From contig JAIOJX010000031.1 of NCBI GenBank assembly GCA_022376925.1, forward strand, positions 140,758,854 through 140,822,853: a stretch of DNA of 64,000 bases. Direction: 5' to 3'. This document shows positions 21,585 to 31,073 of the stretch, piece after piece. The notes below the pieces were generated by a model. It did not search any database. It saw only the letters and a program-made list of their open reading frames with translations, and was not told the DNA's origin. Every line of letters begins with the position of its first letter. Within the stretch, counting starts at the first letter, position 1. The DNA is from Tragulus kanchil. Its lineage: Eukaryota > Chordata > Mammalia > Artiodactyla > Tragulidae. The translations under genes and the position numbers were made by a program.

Positions 21585-21617
21585 CCGCCGTGTGCAAGCG
21601 CAGGGAGAGCCCGGAAG
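21585..21617 (+). CDS. NKD1: NKD1 coding exon 2 (33-nt microexon)
   Basis: The exon encodes residues 9-19, AAVCKRRESPE, and the first base of codon 20. It is bounded by gcctgcag| and |gtaggg. Both boundaries are phase 1 and the length is 33, a multiple of three, so skipping it would keep the frame and remove a basic patch (CKRRE) next to the proposed myristoyl end. The sequence agrees with the mammalian NKD1 N terminus. Confidence 0.93.
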
Positions 21618-22277
21618 GTAGGGGCGCGCAGGGCACGGACCGGGGAGGGGATAGACCGGGAAGCACCGCGGACGGCCGCGGGATGGCCTAGCCTGCGGAT
21701 CCTATGACCAGGGCCACCGCCACTCGCCACTCCAGCCATCGGTCCCACAAACCCTCTCCTTGGAGCACACGGTGTCCCCCTCTGTCCCACCTCTCTGCTC
21801 CCCGCTCTCCTGTGCCTTCTCTTCTGACCCTAAGCCCCTCCTCTTGCGGTACCCCAACTCCGCACTCGCTGTAGCCCCTTTTCAGACTCCTAAGCCCCTT
21901 CACTAAAAGTCTGCCTCCTCTTTCTGGCCCTCAGCCCCGCTCCGAGACGTTGGCTCCTGTGCCCCTTCTCCTGACCCTCCGTTCCCCTCTTCTCCCGAGC
22001 CCCTGCTCCTCCGTCCGCTCTGCACTCCTGGCCTCTGGCTCTCGCTCCCCCGATCCCCAGACGCGTCGCCCTTCGCTCCCCTGGGGATCCCTGCTCTTGG
22101 GGCTACTTCGCTGAACCCCGGTCTCCTGATCACCTGCGTCCCTCTCTCGGGTCGTGCGTAGCTCTCAGCACCCTCCCGGTCCCTCCTACCTCCTCCTCGC
22201 CCACTGTTTCTCTCCTGTCTCGGGTAACTTTCCGCCTAGGGGCCCGACTCAGGGGCTTCGTGTCGTCCCCGCCCCAG
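21618..22277 (+). other. NKD1: NKD1 intron 2 (660 bp to the first exon 3)
   Basis: The intron runs from gtaggg at 21618 to ccgccccag at 22277. It is pyrimidine-rich on the plus strand. Duplication 6 starts inside it at about 21761, so a second intron-2 tail lies between the two exon-3 copies (22849-23359). Confidence 0.88.
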
Positions 22278-22411
22278 GTGACAGCTTCGCCGTGAGCGCC
22301 GCCTGGGCTCGGAAAGGCATCGAGGAGTGGATCGGGAGGCAGCGCTGCCCGGGTGGCAGCTCGGGACCCCGACAGCTGCGGGCGGCGGGCACCGCTGGCA
22401 GAGGAACTCGG
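22278..22411 (+). CDS. NKD1: NKD1 coding exon 3 (first copy)
   Basis: The exon encodes residues 20 (last two bases) to 64, with the NKD1-typical DSFAVSAAWARKGIEEWIGR followed by QRCPGG and ending in GRGTR. It starts phase 1 after gccccag and ends on a complete codon at cgg|gtacga. This region precedes the EF-hand/Dishevelled-binding module, which later exons outside this window encode. Exons 1-3 total 192 coding bases, exactly 64 codons. Only one of the two exon-3 copies can be used, because 134 nt is not a multiple of three. Confidence 0.93.
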
Positions 22412-23359
22412 GTACGATCCCCACTTACCTCCCTTTCCACCTCAGAGATGGGTCTCCATACCCCCCCCCACCTCAACTTTAGCACCTCTTGGGACAGCTT
22501 ATAAATAAGTCCAGAAATCTCTTAGGTGCCCCTGCCCCACTGACATGACCCTGCACACCCCCTGCCTTGGGGAACCTTATTGGTGACAGAGGTGGCCATC
22601 TCCTGGCCAGCTGCGGGCAAGAGGACTGCCTGGGGGCAAAGGTCCTAGGTGAGGCTGGTTGATGGGGAGCTTGTCTGGAGGGATTTGGGGACTTCTGATT
22701 TCTTCCTTGCTTCTGAGGCAGGATTCAAAGGTGGATTTGGAGTTGGGGCTAGGGAAGAGGGGAGGTAGCTGGGGGTGTCTGGGTGGAAGGCAGGAGGACT
22801 GGGCTGGCCTCCGATGGTGTCTGTAGCATTCATCAGTACCATCTGCCCTGGAGTCACACGGTGTCCCCTCTGTCCCACCTCTCTGCCCGCCTCCTGTGCC
22901 TTCTTTTGACCCTAAGCCCCTCCTCTTGCGGTACCCCAACTCCGCACTCGCTGTAGCCCCTTTTCAGACTCCTAAGCCCCTTCACTAAAAGTCTGCCTCC
23001 TCTTTCTGGCCCTCAGCCCCGCTCCGAGACGTTGGCTCCTGTGCCCCTTCTCCTGACCCTCCGTTCCCCTCTTCTCCCGAGCCCCTGCTCCTCCGTCCGC
23101 TCTGCACTCCTGGCCTCTGGCTCTCGCTCCCCCGATCCCCAGACGCGTCGCCCTTCGCTCCCCTGGGGATCCCTGCTCTTGGGGCTACTTCGCTGAACCC
23201 CGGTCTCCTGATCACCTGCGTCCCTCTCTCGGGTCGTGCGTAGCTCTCAGCACCCTCCCGGTCCCTCCTACCTCCTCCTCGCCCACTGTTTCTCTCCTGT
23301 CTCGGGTAACTTTCCGCCTAGGGGCCCGACTCAGGGGCTTCGTGTCGTCCCCGCCCCAG

Positions 23360-23493
23360 GTGACAGCTTCGCCGTGAGCGCCGCCTGGGCTCGGAAAGGC
23401 ATCGAGGAGTGGATCGGGAGGCAGCGCTGCCCGGGTGGCAGCTCGGGACCCCGACAGCTGCGGGCGGCGGGCACCGCTGGCAGAGGAACTCGG
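23360..23493 (+). CDS. NKD1: NKD1 coding exon 3 (second, identical copy)
   Basis: This copy is identical in sequence to 22278-22411, with the same acceptor and donor, 1,082 bp downstream. A transcript with both copies would join a phase-0 end to a phase-1 start and shift frame. Either this is an assembly duplicate or the two copies are mutually exclusive. I favour the assembly explanation because thirteen similar duplications surround it. Confidence 0.85.
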
Positions 23494-24390
23494 GTACGAT
23501 CCCCACTTACCTCCCTTTCCACCTCAGAGATGGGTCTCCATACCCCCCCCCACCTCAACTTTAGCACCTCTTGGGACAGCTTATAAATAAGTCCAGAAAT
23601 CTCTTAGGTGCCCCTGCCCCACTGACATGACCCTGCACACCCCCTGCCTTGGGGAACCTTATTGGTGACAGAGGTGGCCATCTCCTGGCCAGCTGCGGGC
23701 AAGAGGACTGCCTGGGGGCAAAGGTCCTAGGTGAGGCTGGTTGATGGGGAGCTTGTCTGGAGGGATTTGGGGACTTCTGATTTCTTCCTTGCTTCTGAGG
23801 CAGGATTCAAAGGTGGATTTGGAGTTGGGGCTAGGGAAGAGGGGAGGTAGCTGGGGGTGTCTGGGTGGAAGGCAGGAGGACTGGGCTGGCCTCCGATGGT
23901 GTCTGTAGCATTCATCAGTACCATCTGCCCTGGAGTCCCAGGAGAGTGGGCAGTGATCTGGGGGAAGGGAGAACCTGGGGGGCTCTGGGATCTGGGAGAC
24001 CCTCTGGGTCTGGCCCACCAGGAGAGAGAGGACTTCTTTGTACTGTAGGCTGACCCACCCCTGGCGTTTGCCCGGTGGGTCCCTGATGCTGGAGTTGTTC
24101 CTTGGGGGATGGTAGATGCGATGGGGGAGTGAGTGAGTCCGGCCTCCACTCCTGGCCCGGGACTGGTGTTCACAGATGTCCTATGGGTTCTGGAGCTCTC
24201 TGCACAGGGCTTTCAGATGGTCTGCGTGGAACTTGAGCAAGCCAGGGATCAAAGGATGAATCAACTTTTTGATGTGACATTTAATTTTTTTTTTTTTTTT
24301 TAAACTTAGAGGGGAACAGACTGAGTCTCAGGTCTGGTTAGTTCTTTGGTCTTGTCCAGGGACTGGGGAGGGGCCAGTGGAGCTTTCAGA

Positions 24391-24427
<37 letters not shown>

Positions 24428-25561
24428 CCGTGGTAGACCTGGGCTGAGTGCAGTCGGCTGCAGGAGGTGAGCCTGTGGATAAAGCTGACTCTTGTGGATG
24501 TATGAAGTAGCCCTTGCATCTAGAAGAAGCTCCTGTCTCCTCCTCCACTGCCATGACTGAGCAGGGGGCCTTCTCTTCTCCTTTTCTCTTCATTTGTTGG
24601 CTGGGTTAGAATTGGAGCTGCTCTCCCCTAGGAAAGGCCAAAACGTGGTGGGCGGGGGCATGGCATTAGGGGCCCTTTAAAAAATAGAACTACAAACTTC
24701 CCTTTCTTCCCCCAGCATTTCTGGTTTTTGATCTCCTTATTCATTTAAAGCCCAATGAAAATGATCCGATTTAGCCATATGAACAAATGTATTTTGCAGC
24801 TCAAGACAGAGGCCAACTGAGTGGGATTTCCATTAATCAAGTTTTGGGTTTTTTCAGCCTGTTTATTTTTACAAAGTATTCCTGCAGAATGACATTTATT
24901 TGCAGTCCCTTTTTTTTTTTTTTTTTCCTTTCCTAAACTGCCAGGCAGCTTGCTCCATGCTTTAGGGGAAACTTGAAATACAGCGAGGGCTTTACTTCAA
25001 TTGACTTTTATCTTCAAAGCCATAACAAATGTTACCCGCATGTTTTTGGTGGGTCTCCTTGGCATCCAATCCTGGAGGCTGGGAGGGAGGAGGAAGGAAG
25101 GAGAGGAAAACAAAAGTCTGTCGTTTTTAATTAAATAGTAGTGTTCCCAGCGAGAGGAATGTGAGCCAGTAAAAGTTGCCATTGGGGGAAATGGGGGAGG
25201 GTGCGGAGGGGGCCCCCGGCTTAAGTCTGTGGCTTTGGTGAAGTCACGGAATTTTGTTGCCTGGTTTCTTCCCCCAGCTGAGGACAGCATGGGATGGGGC
25301 TTGCCCCCTCCTTGCCCAGCCCCCTCTCTCAGAGAAATGCTGAGGGGTCGTGGGTGTTTGTTCAAAGCACACTTTTGAAGATGTGAGACGGAAAGTCACT
25401 GGCGTGGCACATGTTGGGTGGTGGAGGGTGGGCCCTGCCAGCTAAGATATTCAGGGGAGGGAGCCTCTGCCTCTTGGAGAGTTGTGCTGGAGGACTGGGA
25501 CCCGGACGCCGGGGTCCCCCACCGCTGGCCTCGCTCCTGAGCCTGCAGAGGTGGGCTTGGC
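23494..25561 (+). other. NKD1: NKD1 intron 3, first part
   Basis: No further NKD1 exon is visible. The stretch holds the end of duplication 6 (to about 23937), a T-run (24283-24301), a (GT)n run and an AT-rich, repeat-free block (24690-25150) that looks like candidate conserved non-coding sequence. Confidence 0.75.
24396..24425 (+). repeat. (GT)n microsatellite
   Basis: This is an uninterrupted GT run of about 15 units, within intron 3. Confidence 0.95.
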
Positions 25562-27752
25562 CTGGGGAGACGCCAGGGCGAGCCCAAGGGGGTGGGGCTG
25601 TCCTGTGGGGGCCTGCGAGGGGATTTTGAGTGGTACCTAAAGGAATATGCTTTTCTCTTGAGTTACATTTTTTTTAACAAGAAAAAAGTATAACTGGGAC
25701 ATCAAGCCCTTGATTTCATGCATAGGATTCCTCAGGATGAAGCTAAGTTGAAACAGATCGTCTGACATTGATTCTGAGAAAAACGTTAAGTGCAACTGGT
25801 CAAAATTGTGAATGAGAACGGAATGCCCCCAGTTGGGGAACGATGCTGCACAGGATCACAGGAGGCAGCCCCCAGTCTGTTGAGTTTCCATGAGTTCCAG
25901 GGGCACGGAAAGGGTGGCTCTAAGTTCTTCCACTATCTCATCAGGATGTAGGAGGGCGTTGGCCCCAATGTGTGCTGTGTTCCAAGAGATGGCAGAGGTC
26001 CCCCCGCCATCCCCCACCAGCCCCAGAGCTGCCCTGGGAATGGCTTCTGTCTCCACTCCATCACCCGGCCTTTCACCGAGGCAGCCGGGGACACATTCCT
26101 GGCTCATCCAACCAGCATTATTATTATTGCAACGATAACACTATTTATTAAGCGCCCATGTGTGTCAAGCATTTTGCTTACATTATCTTAATCCTCCTCA
26201 TAACCCTGTAAAATTGCCAGCCAGCTGGTGTGGACTCTGGTTTTTTTCCCCTTTCTGGAGTACTTTCTAGTACTTTCCCGCAGCAGAGCATCTGCCTGGA
26301 GGGGCTGCCCTGACTCCTAAGAGGTGGCATGCTGGCCAGCTGCCCGCGCCCTTTGGGGTGAGACAGGTTGTGAGACAGGCCCCTGCTTGCCTTCTTCTTC
26401 CCTGAGGGGCTCTGAGTAGCCTAGTAAATATTTAAGGTGGGTCTGAGTTTCATGCAAGATCTTAGGATGTGAGAGGGTGACTTCATCAGCAATTAACCCA
26501 TGCCTGCCCTCCCCAAAACAAAAATAAATGAGGTCCGTCTTGGCCACAAAATCTTGTCACCTTGTGTAAGCCGTTTTACCTTTGTCTGCCTTAATGAGCT
26601 CATCTGCAAAGTGGGTGTGGTAACCTGCTCATCCCTGGCAGAGTTTTGGCAGAAATAAAAAACTGGGAGACGCCAGGCGAGCCCAAGGGGTGGGCTGTCC
26701 TGTGGGGGCCTGCGAGGGGATTTTGAGTGGTACCTAAAGGAATATGCTTTTCTCTTGAGTTACATTTTTTTTAACAAGAAAAAAGTATAACTGGGACATC
26801 AAGCCCTTGATTTCATGCATAGGATTCCTCAGGATGAAGCTAAGTTGAAACAGATCGTCTGACATTGATTCTGAGAAAAACGTTAAGTGCAACTGGTCAA
26901 AATTGTGAATGAGAACGGAATGCCCCCAGTTGGGGAACGATGCTGCACAGGATCACAGGAGGCAGCCCCCAGTCTGTTGAGTTTCCATGAGTTCCAGGGG
27001 CACGGAAAGGGTGGCTCTAAGTTCTTCCACTATCTCATCAGGATGTAGGAGGGCGTTGGCCCCAATGTGTGCTGTGTTCCAAGAGATGGCAGAGGTCCCC
27101 GCCATCCCCCACCAGCCCCAGAGCTGCCCTGGGAATGGCTTCTGTCTCCACTCCATCACCCGGCCTTTCACCGAGGCAGCCGGGGACACATTCCTGGCTC
27201 ATCCAACCAGCATTATTATTATTGCAACGATAACACTATTTATTAAGCGCCCATGTGTGTCAAGCATTTTGCTTACATTATCTTAATCCTCCTCATAACC
27301 CTGTAAAATTGCCAGCCAGCTGGTGTGGACTCTGGTTTTTTTCCCCTTTCTGGAGTACTTTCTAGTACTTTCCCGCAGCAGAGCATCTGCCTGGAGGGGC
27401 TGCCCTGACTCCTAAGAGGTGGCATGCTGGCCAGCTGCCCGCGCCCTTTGGGGTGAGACAGGTTGTGAGACAGGCCCCTGCTTGCCTTCTTCTTCCCTGA
27501 GGGGCTCTGAGTAGCCTAGTAAATATTTAAGGTGGGTCTGAGTTTCATGCAAGATCTTAGGATGTGAGAGGGTGACTTCATCAGCAATTAACCCATGCCT
27601 GCCCTCCCCAAAACAAAAATAAATGAGGTCCGTCTTGGCCACAAAATCTTGTCACCTTGTGTAAGCCGTTTTACCTTTGTCTGCCTTAATGAGCTCATCT
27701 GCAAAGTGGGTGTGGTAACCTGCTCATCCCTGGCAGAGTTTTGGCAGAAAAC
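25562..27752. repeat. Direct tandem duplication 7 (about 1,097-bp unit)
   Basis: The unit starting ctggggagacgcc at 25562 restarts at 26663. The first 50 bases of copy 2 have lost a base from at least five homopolymer runs (gggg to ggg, ggg to gg and so on), and the spacing shrinks from 1,101 to 1,097. The unit also contains two MIR-like remnants (about 26110-26220 and 26560-26655). Confidence 0.96.
26110..26220 (-). mobile_element. MIR-like remnant, antisense (second copy about 27205-27315)
   Basis: The block tatttattaagcgcccatgt followed by cattatcttaatcctcctca is the antisense MIR 3' part. The second copy results from duplication 7. Confidence 0.7.
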
Positions 27753-27910
27753 TCTTCATAAAGAGAAGCACCTGCAGGTTCTCGAGGTCCTGGGAGGGGA
27801 GGAGATGGGGGCCCAGATTAGAAAACTAGGGTCTCCCCTCCCCCATACTTTGTAGCCTCACTTGGAGGGACACGGGCTAAAGCTTCTGGCCTTTCAGTGC
27901 TGCTGGTGGT
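27753..27910. other. Intron 3, nothing recognised
   Basis: This is a short unique intronic stretch between duplication 7 and a Bov-tA element. Confidence 0.5.
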
Positions 27911-28113
27911 GGTTTAGTTGCTAAATTGTGGCTGACTCTTGTGGACCCATGGACTGTAGCCTGCCAGGCTCCTCTGTCCGTGGGATTCTCCAGGCAAGAA
28001 TACTGGAGTGGGTTTCCGTTTCCTTCTCCAGGGGATCTTCCCCACCCAGGACTAGAACTTGGGTCTCTTGCATTGCGGGCAGATTCTGTACCAATTGAGC
28101 TATGATGAACTTC
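27911..28113 (-). mobile_element. Bov-tA SINE, antisense
   Basis: The antisense body ggattctccaggcaagaata and the head (gggtctcttgcattgcgggc) are clear. The outer head bases (ccaattgagctatgatgaac) are strongly diverged. Confidence 0.9.
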
Positions 28114-30652
28114 AAGGGAATAGGAGCTCAGAGGAGAAACATCAGAAGAAATGCAAGCTGTACAAATACTACAGAAGACGGATGATACGTGAACAGTTTG
28201 TATGCCAGCAACAGTGTGCTAGATAATGAGACGTTAAAATAAGCACAATAATCTCAGAGATAAAGGATGCGATTAGAAACATGAAGCAGCAACAGGCGGT
28301 TACAAAAGAAAAGCAACTGGAAAGGTTGGATCTGGAAGAAAGCATGGGGGACATGAGCAAGCTTAGTAGAGGGATGGGGTGGCTGAATGGACACGGAGCT
28401 GTTGATAGGAGAACACTTGGAGAAGCAGAATCTGCGAGGCTGGGCACACACCTGCAGTGTGTGCACACGTGTGCACATGTGCACGTGTTGCACCGGATTT
28501 AAGACCATCCCCTCCCCCGCCCCCAGCTTGGCCCTTTTGTTTTTTATGGCAGAGGCTCCCGAAGAAGCAGTTTGAGCGCTCTGGTGCAGGCAAGCCTGCC
28601 TCTGGATCAAAGGTGGCTGCCAGGCAGTTTGGTAATGTGATCAGGGGGCACCTAGTGCATTTTGCTTTTTGGGGGAGACTGGGAGAGCGCGGGCACGGTG
28701 GGAGCCTGCAGGGACGTATGGGGCTGGGTGAGGAGATTGGAGGCTGGCCCAGCTGCTGCCTGAGCGCTGGATTCCAGGGGAATTACCCTTGAATGATACC
28801 AGTTGGCACAAAGGCCCCATGTCTTCACCATATGGAAAGTGTTAGGCCTCCTTACGTGGTTTCAAAGCTATGTGCCGGGAGGTGGACTTGACATTTGAGG
28901 TAGAGCATAAATTAAATAGTTGGTGTTTCACAATTAAAAGATGATTCGCTTTGAGGCTCGTGGAGGTGTTTGGGCTTCCACTCGCCGGCTTCTTTGAGCT
29001 CTCCGTGGAGGATGCCCTCTGCCCATGGCACCCAGGCCAGCTTCGGAGCCCCACCTGGCAGCTTTCCGGACCTCTGGGGGTTGGGGTGGAGAGCCAGGGC
29101 AAGCCAGAGCTGGGCAGAGGGCCAGGTGGAGCTGATGGTTTTCCGTAGGTGTGGGTCCCTCAGGATGCTGGAAAGGGGGCACAGGTGTCCTTCTGGATAT
29201 TTCAGAGCGTCTCTCTGATGGGATCTCTGGTAGACGTTTTGAGGAGTGTCTTATCCTCCCTACAACACTTTTCGTCTTTGAGAAGGACTCTGGTTCCCTG
29301 AGTCAGGCCGTCTGTGTGTTCTGTTCCCTGGAACTCAGGAGCAGACGCTCTCCATTCTCATCTTGTACAAACTGCCCTAAATTCAGGACGAAGCTAAACC
29401 GGGAGACAACCACCATATGTCTCAGAAACTTCTAGACTTGGGGAATGCTTACTGTCCTTGCCCCATTGCAGGGTCAGAGTGAGGCAATAGTGCTGGTGAT
29501 GGCCAGACCTCCTATAATCCTCCTCACACCAGGAATCTTGGGCCCTGGGGGTCAGCCTGTCCCTCCGAGGCCTTAAAGCAACAAGGTGAGCGGCCAGCAG
29601 TTGAAGAATCACCCGGGGCATCTACCTTCCTTGTGGCAGTCTCAGGGCGTGTGGTGGGAGCTCACGATGGATCTGCCAAACAAATGCATGAAGGTGGTTT
29701 AGGTCACCATCCCTGCCTCTTCCTCCCCCAGCCAGCCAGAGCAGGAAGCAGGAATAAATGACAGACTGTAACTAGGCCCTTTCTTTCACTCAGCTATTCA
29801 TTCATGAGGCTCAATCATGAACTGTTATTCATCAGGAATTCCCGAGCCTTGCTGGCATTCAGGCTGCAGCAGAAGATCGCAGAGCTGGGGAACCTGTCCT
29901 CCTGTGGCTTCCCGTCTAATAAAGGGGACGAAGAATAAGCGTGGGCACAGGCACTCGGGCAGACGGGGACCCGTGTGAGAAGCTGGGGTGGGGAGGAAGG
30001 AAGTGTGGAAGGAGGGGATGGGTTTGTGGGGCGGGCGCTGAGGAGGCTGTGGCACACTGGTGGTGGTGGTTGGGCTGAGCCCTTGAGAAGGGACCGTGGG
30101 CTCTGGGTAGCTGTGCATCCTGGGGCGTCTAGAACTCTTCTCTGCCCTCCCCTTCTTTCTGTAAAGCCCCCCAAATGAATGGCTCTTGGCGAGAGTGAGA
30201 TGACCTGTCCCTGTGGACAGGTGGGTGAGGTGGAGCTGGTCTGGCAGCCAGCCCGCTGCCCCCGCCACCAGCATGCTCTGTAGAGCTGATTTGCATGCGG
30301 TGTCTTGCACAGGGATGTAGGGGCATTGCTCCAGCTGTTTGGGTGGAGGGGTGGCCCCTGCTGCCCGGTGCGGGAGGAAGGTCGGAAGCCCAGCTGTGGG
30401 TGAGGTGTGGAACTTGAGCCTTGGGATTAGGGAAGGAAGTGCCCTGAGGGCCAGGGGGCTAGAGGCAGGGATACGCCAATCCCAGAGGGAGCCTGTCCTG
30501 TCCCAGAACTGCTGTGAGCCCGCACCTGGGGGACGAGCGTCTCCTGCCTCAGTTTGCCAGATGTGTCTGAGGAAGAGGAGCCTAGTGTGATTCTCTGGGC
30601 AGGAGGAGATCTATGGACACTGGGGAGTCAGGGACCCCTCCGTCCTCCTTAT
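28114..30652. other. Intron 3, no gene recognised
   Basis: The stretch contains an alternating CA/TG-like patch (28448-28492) and a perfect TCF/LEF motif ggatcaaagg (28605-28613). Several GC-rich patches follow. No NKD1 exon or other coding exon was recognised, and open frames on both strands are short and overlapping. Confidence 0.5.
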
Positions 30653-30866
30653 GGGCTGCCCAGGGGGCGCTAGTGGTAAAGAGCCCACTTGCCAGTACAG
30701 GAGACATGAGAGACATGGGTTCAAACCCTGGGTCAGGGAGATCCCCTGGAGGAGGGCATGGCCACCCACTCCAGTGTTCCTGTCTGGAGAATCCCATGGA
30801 CAGAGGAGCCTGGTGGGCTGCAGTTCATAGGGCTGCAAAGAGTCAGACACGACTGAAGCAATTTAA
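30653..30866 (+). mobile_element. Bov-tA SINE with poly-C tail
   Basis: The body is ccactccagtgttcctgtct then ggctgcagttcatagggctg, ending gactgaagcaattta. The simple-repeat tail is a pure C run instead of the usual CA repeat. Confidence 0.93.
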
Positions 30867-30892
30867 CCCCCCCCCCCCCCCCCCCCCCCCCC
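30867..30892 (+). repeat. Poly-C run (26 C) followed by (AC)n
   Basis: Twenty-six consecutive C are followed by a short ACACAC run. Such a run is rare, can form i-motif or G-quadruplex structures on the two strands, and is a common place for base-calling errors. Confidence 0.9.
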
Positions 30893-31073
30893 ACACACAC
30901 AGACACGATCTTCTTGGCTCAGGGGTCCTTGCAGCCTCACTCACTGACTATAGGTTCACAGCTTTGCAGTTTTGAGGCCGCTTGTTGGATTCCAAAGCAG
31001 CCACCTCTGGCTGCCTCCCCGACTTTCCGCTCTCGTCTCCACTCACACATGTGCTTTCTGTGGCTCTTGTCTC
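30893..31073. other. Intron 3, pyrimidine-rich, nothing recognised
   Basis: This is a C/T-rich plus strand leading into duplication 8. No exon or named repeat is seen. Confidence 0.5.

Larger units (their letters stand above)
20400..21720 (+). promoter_or_regulatory. NKD1: NKD1 promoter CpG island
   Basis: The GC and CpG density is very high, peaking at 21090-21420. GC boxes of the ccccgcccc type lie near 21098 and 21117-21130, and a CCAAT box at 21192-21196. No TATA box sits at the expected place, so dispersed initiation is likely, probably within about 21200-21300. Two perfect TCF/LEF motifs (20450-20458 and 21171-21179) fit the known Wnt induction of NKD1. The island continues at lower density into introns 1 and 2. 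Promoter activity is inferred from composition and position. Confidence 0.85.
21761..23937. repeat. Direct tandem duplication 6 (about 1,085-bp unit), contains NKD1 exon 3
   Basis: The unit starting tggagcacacgg at 21761 restarts at 22849 and ends at about 23937. The first 80 bases of copy 2 have several small deletions relative to copy 1 (for example ctctgctccccgctctcctg versus a shorter form). The spacing drops from 1,088 to 1,082; after that the copies are essentially identical, including all 134 bases of exon 3. Confidence 0.96.
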
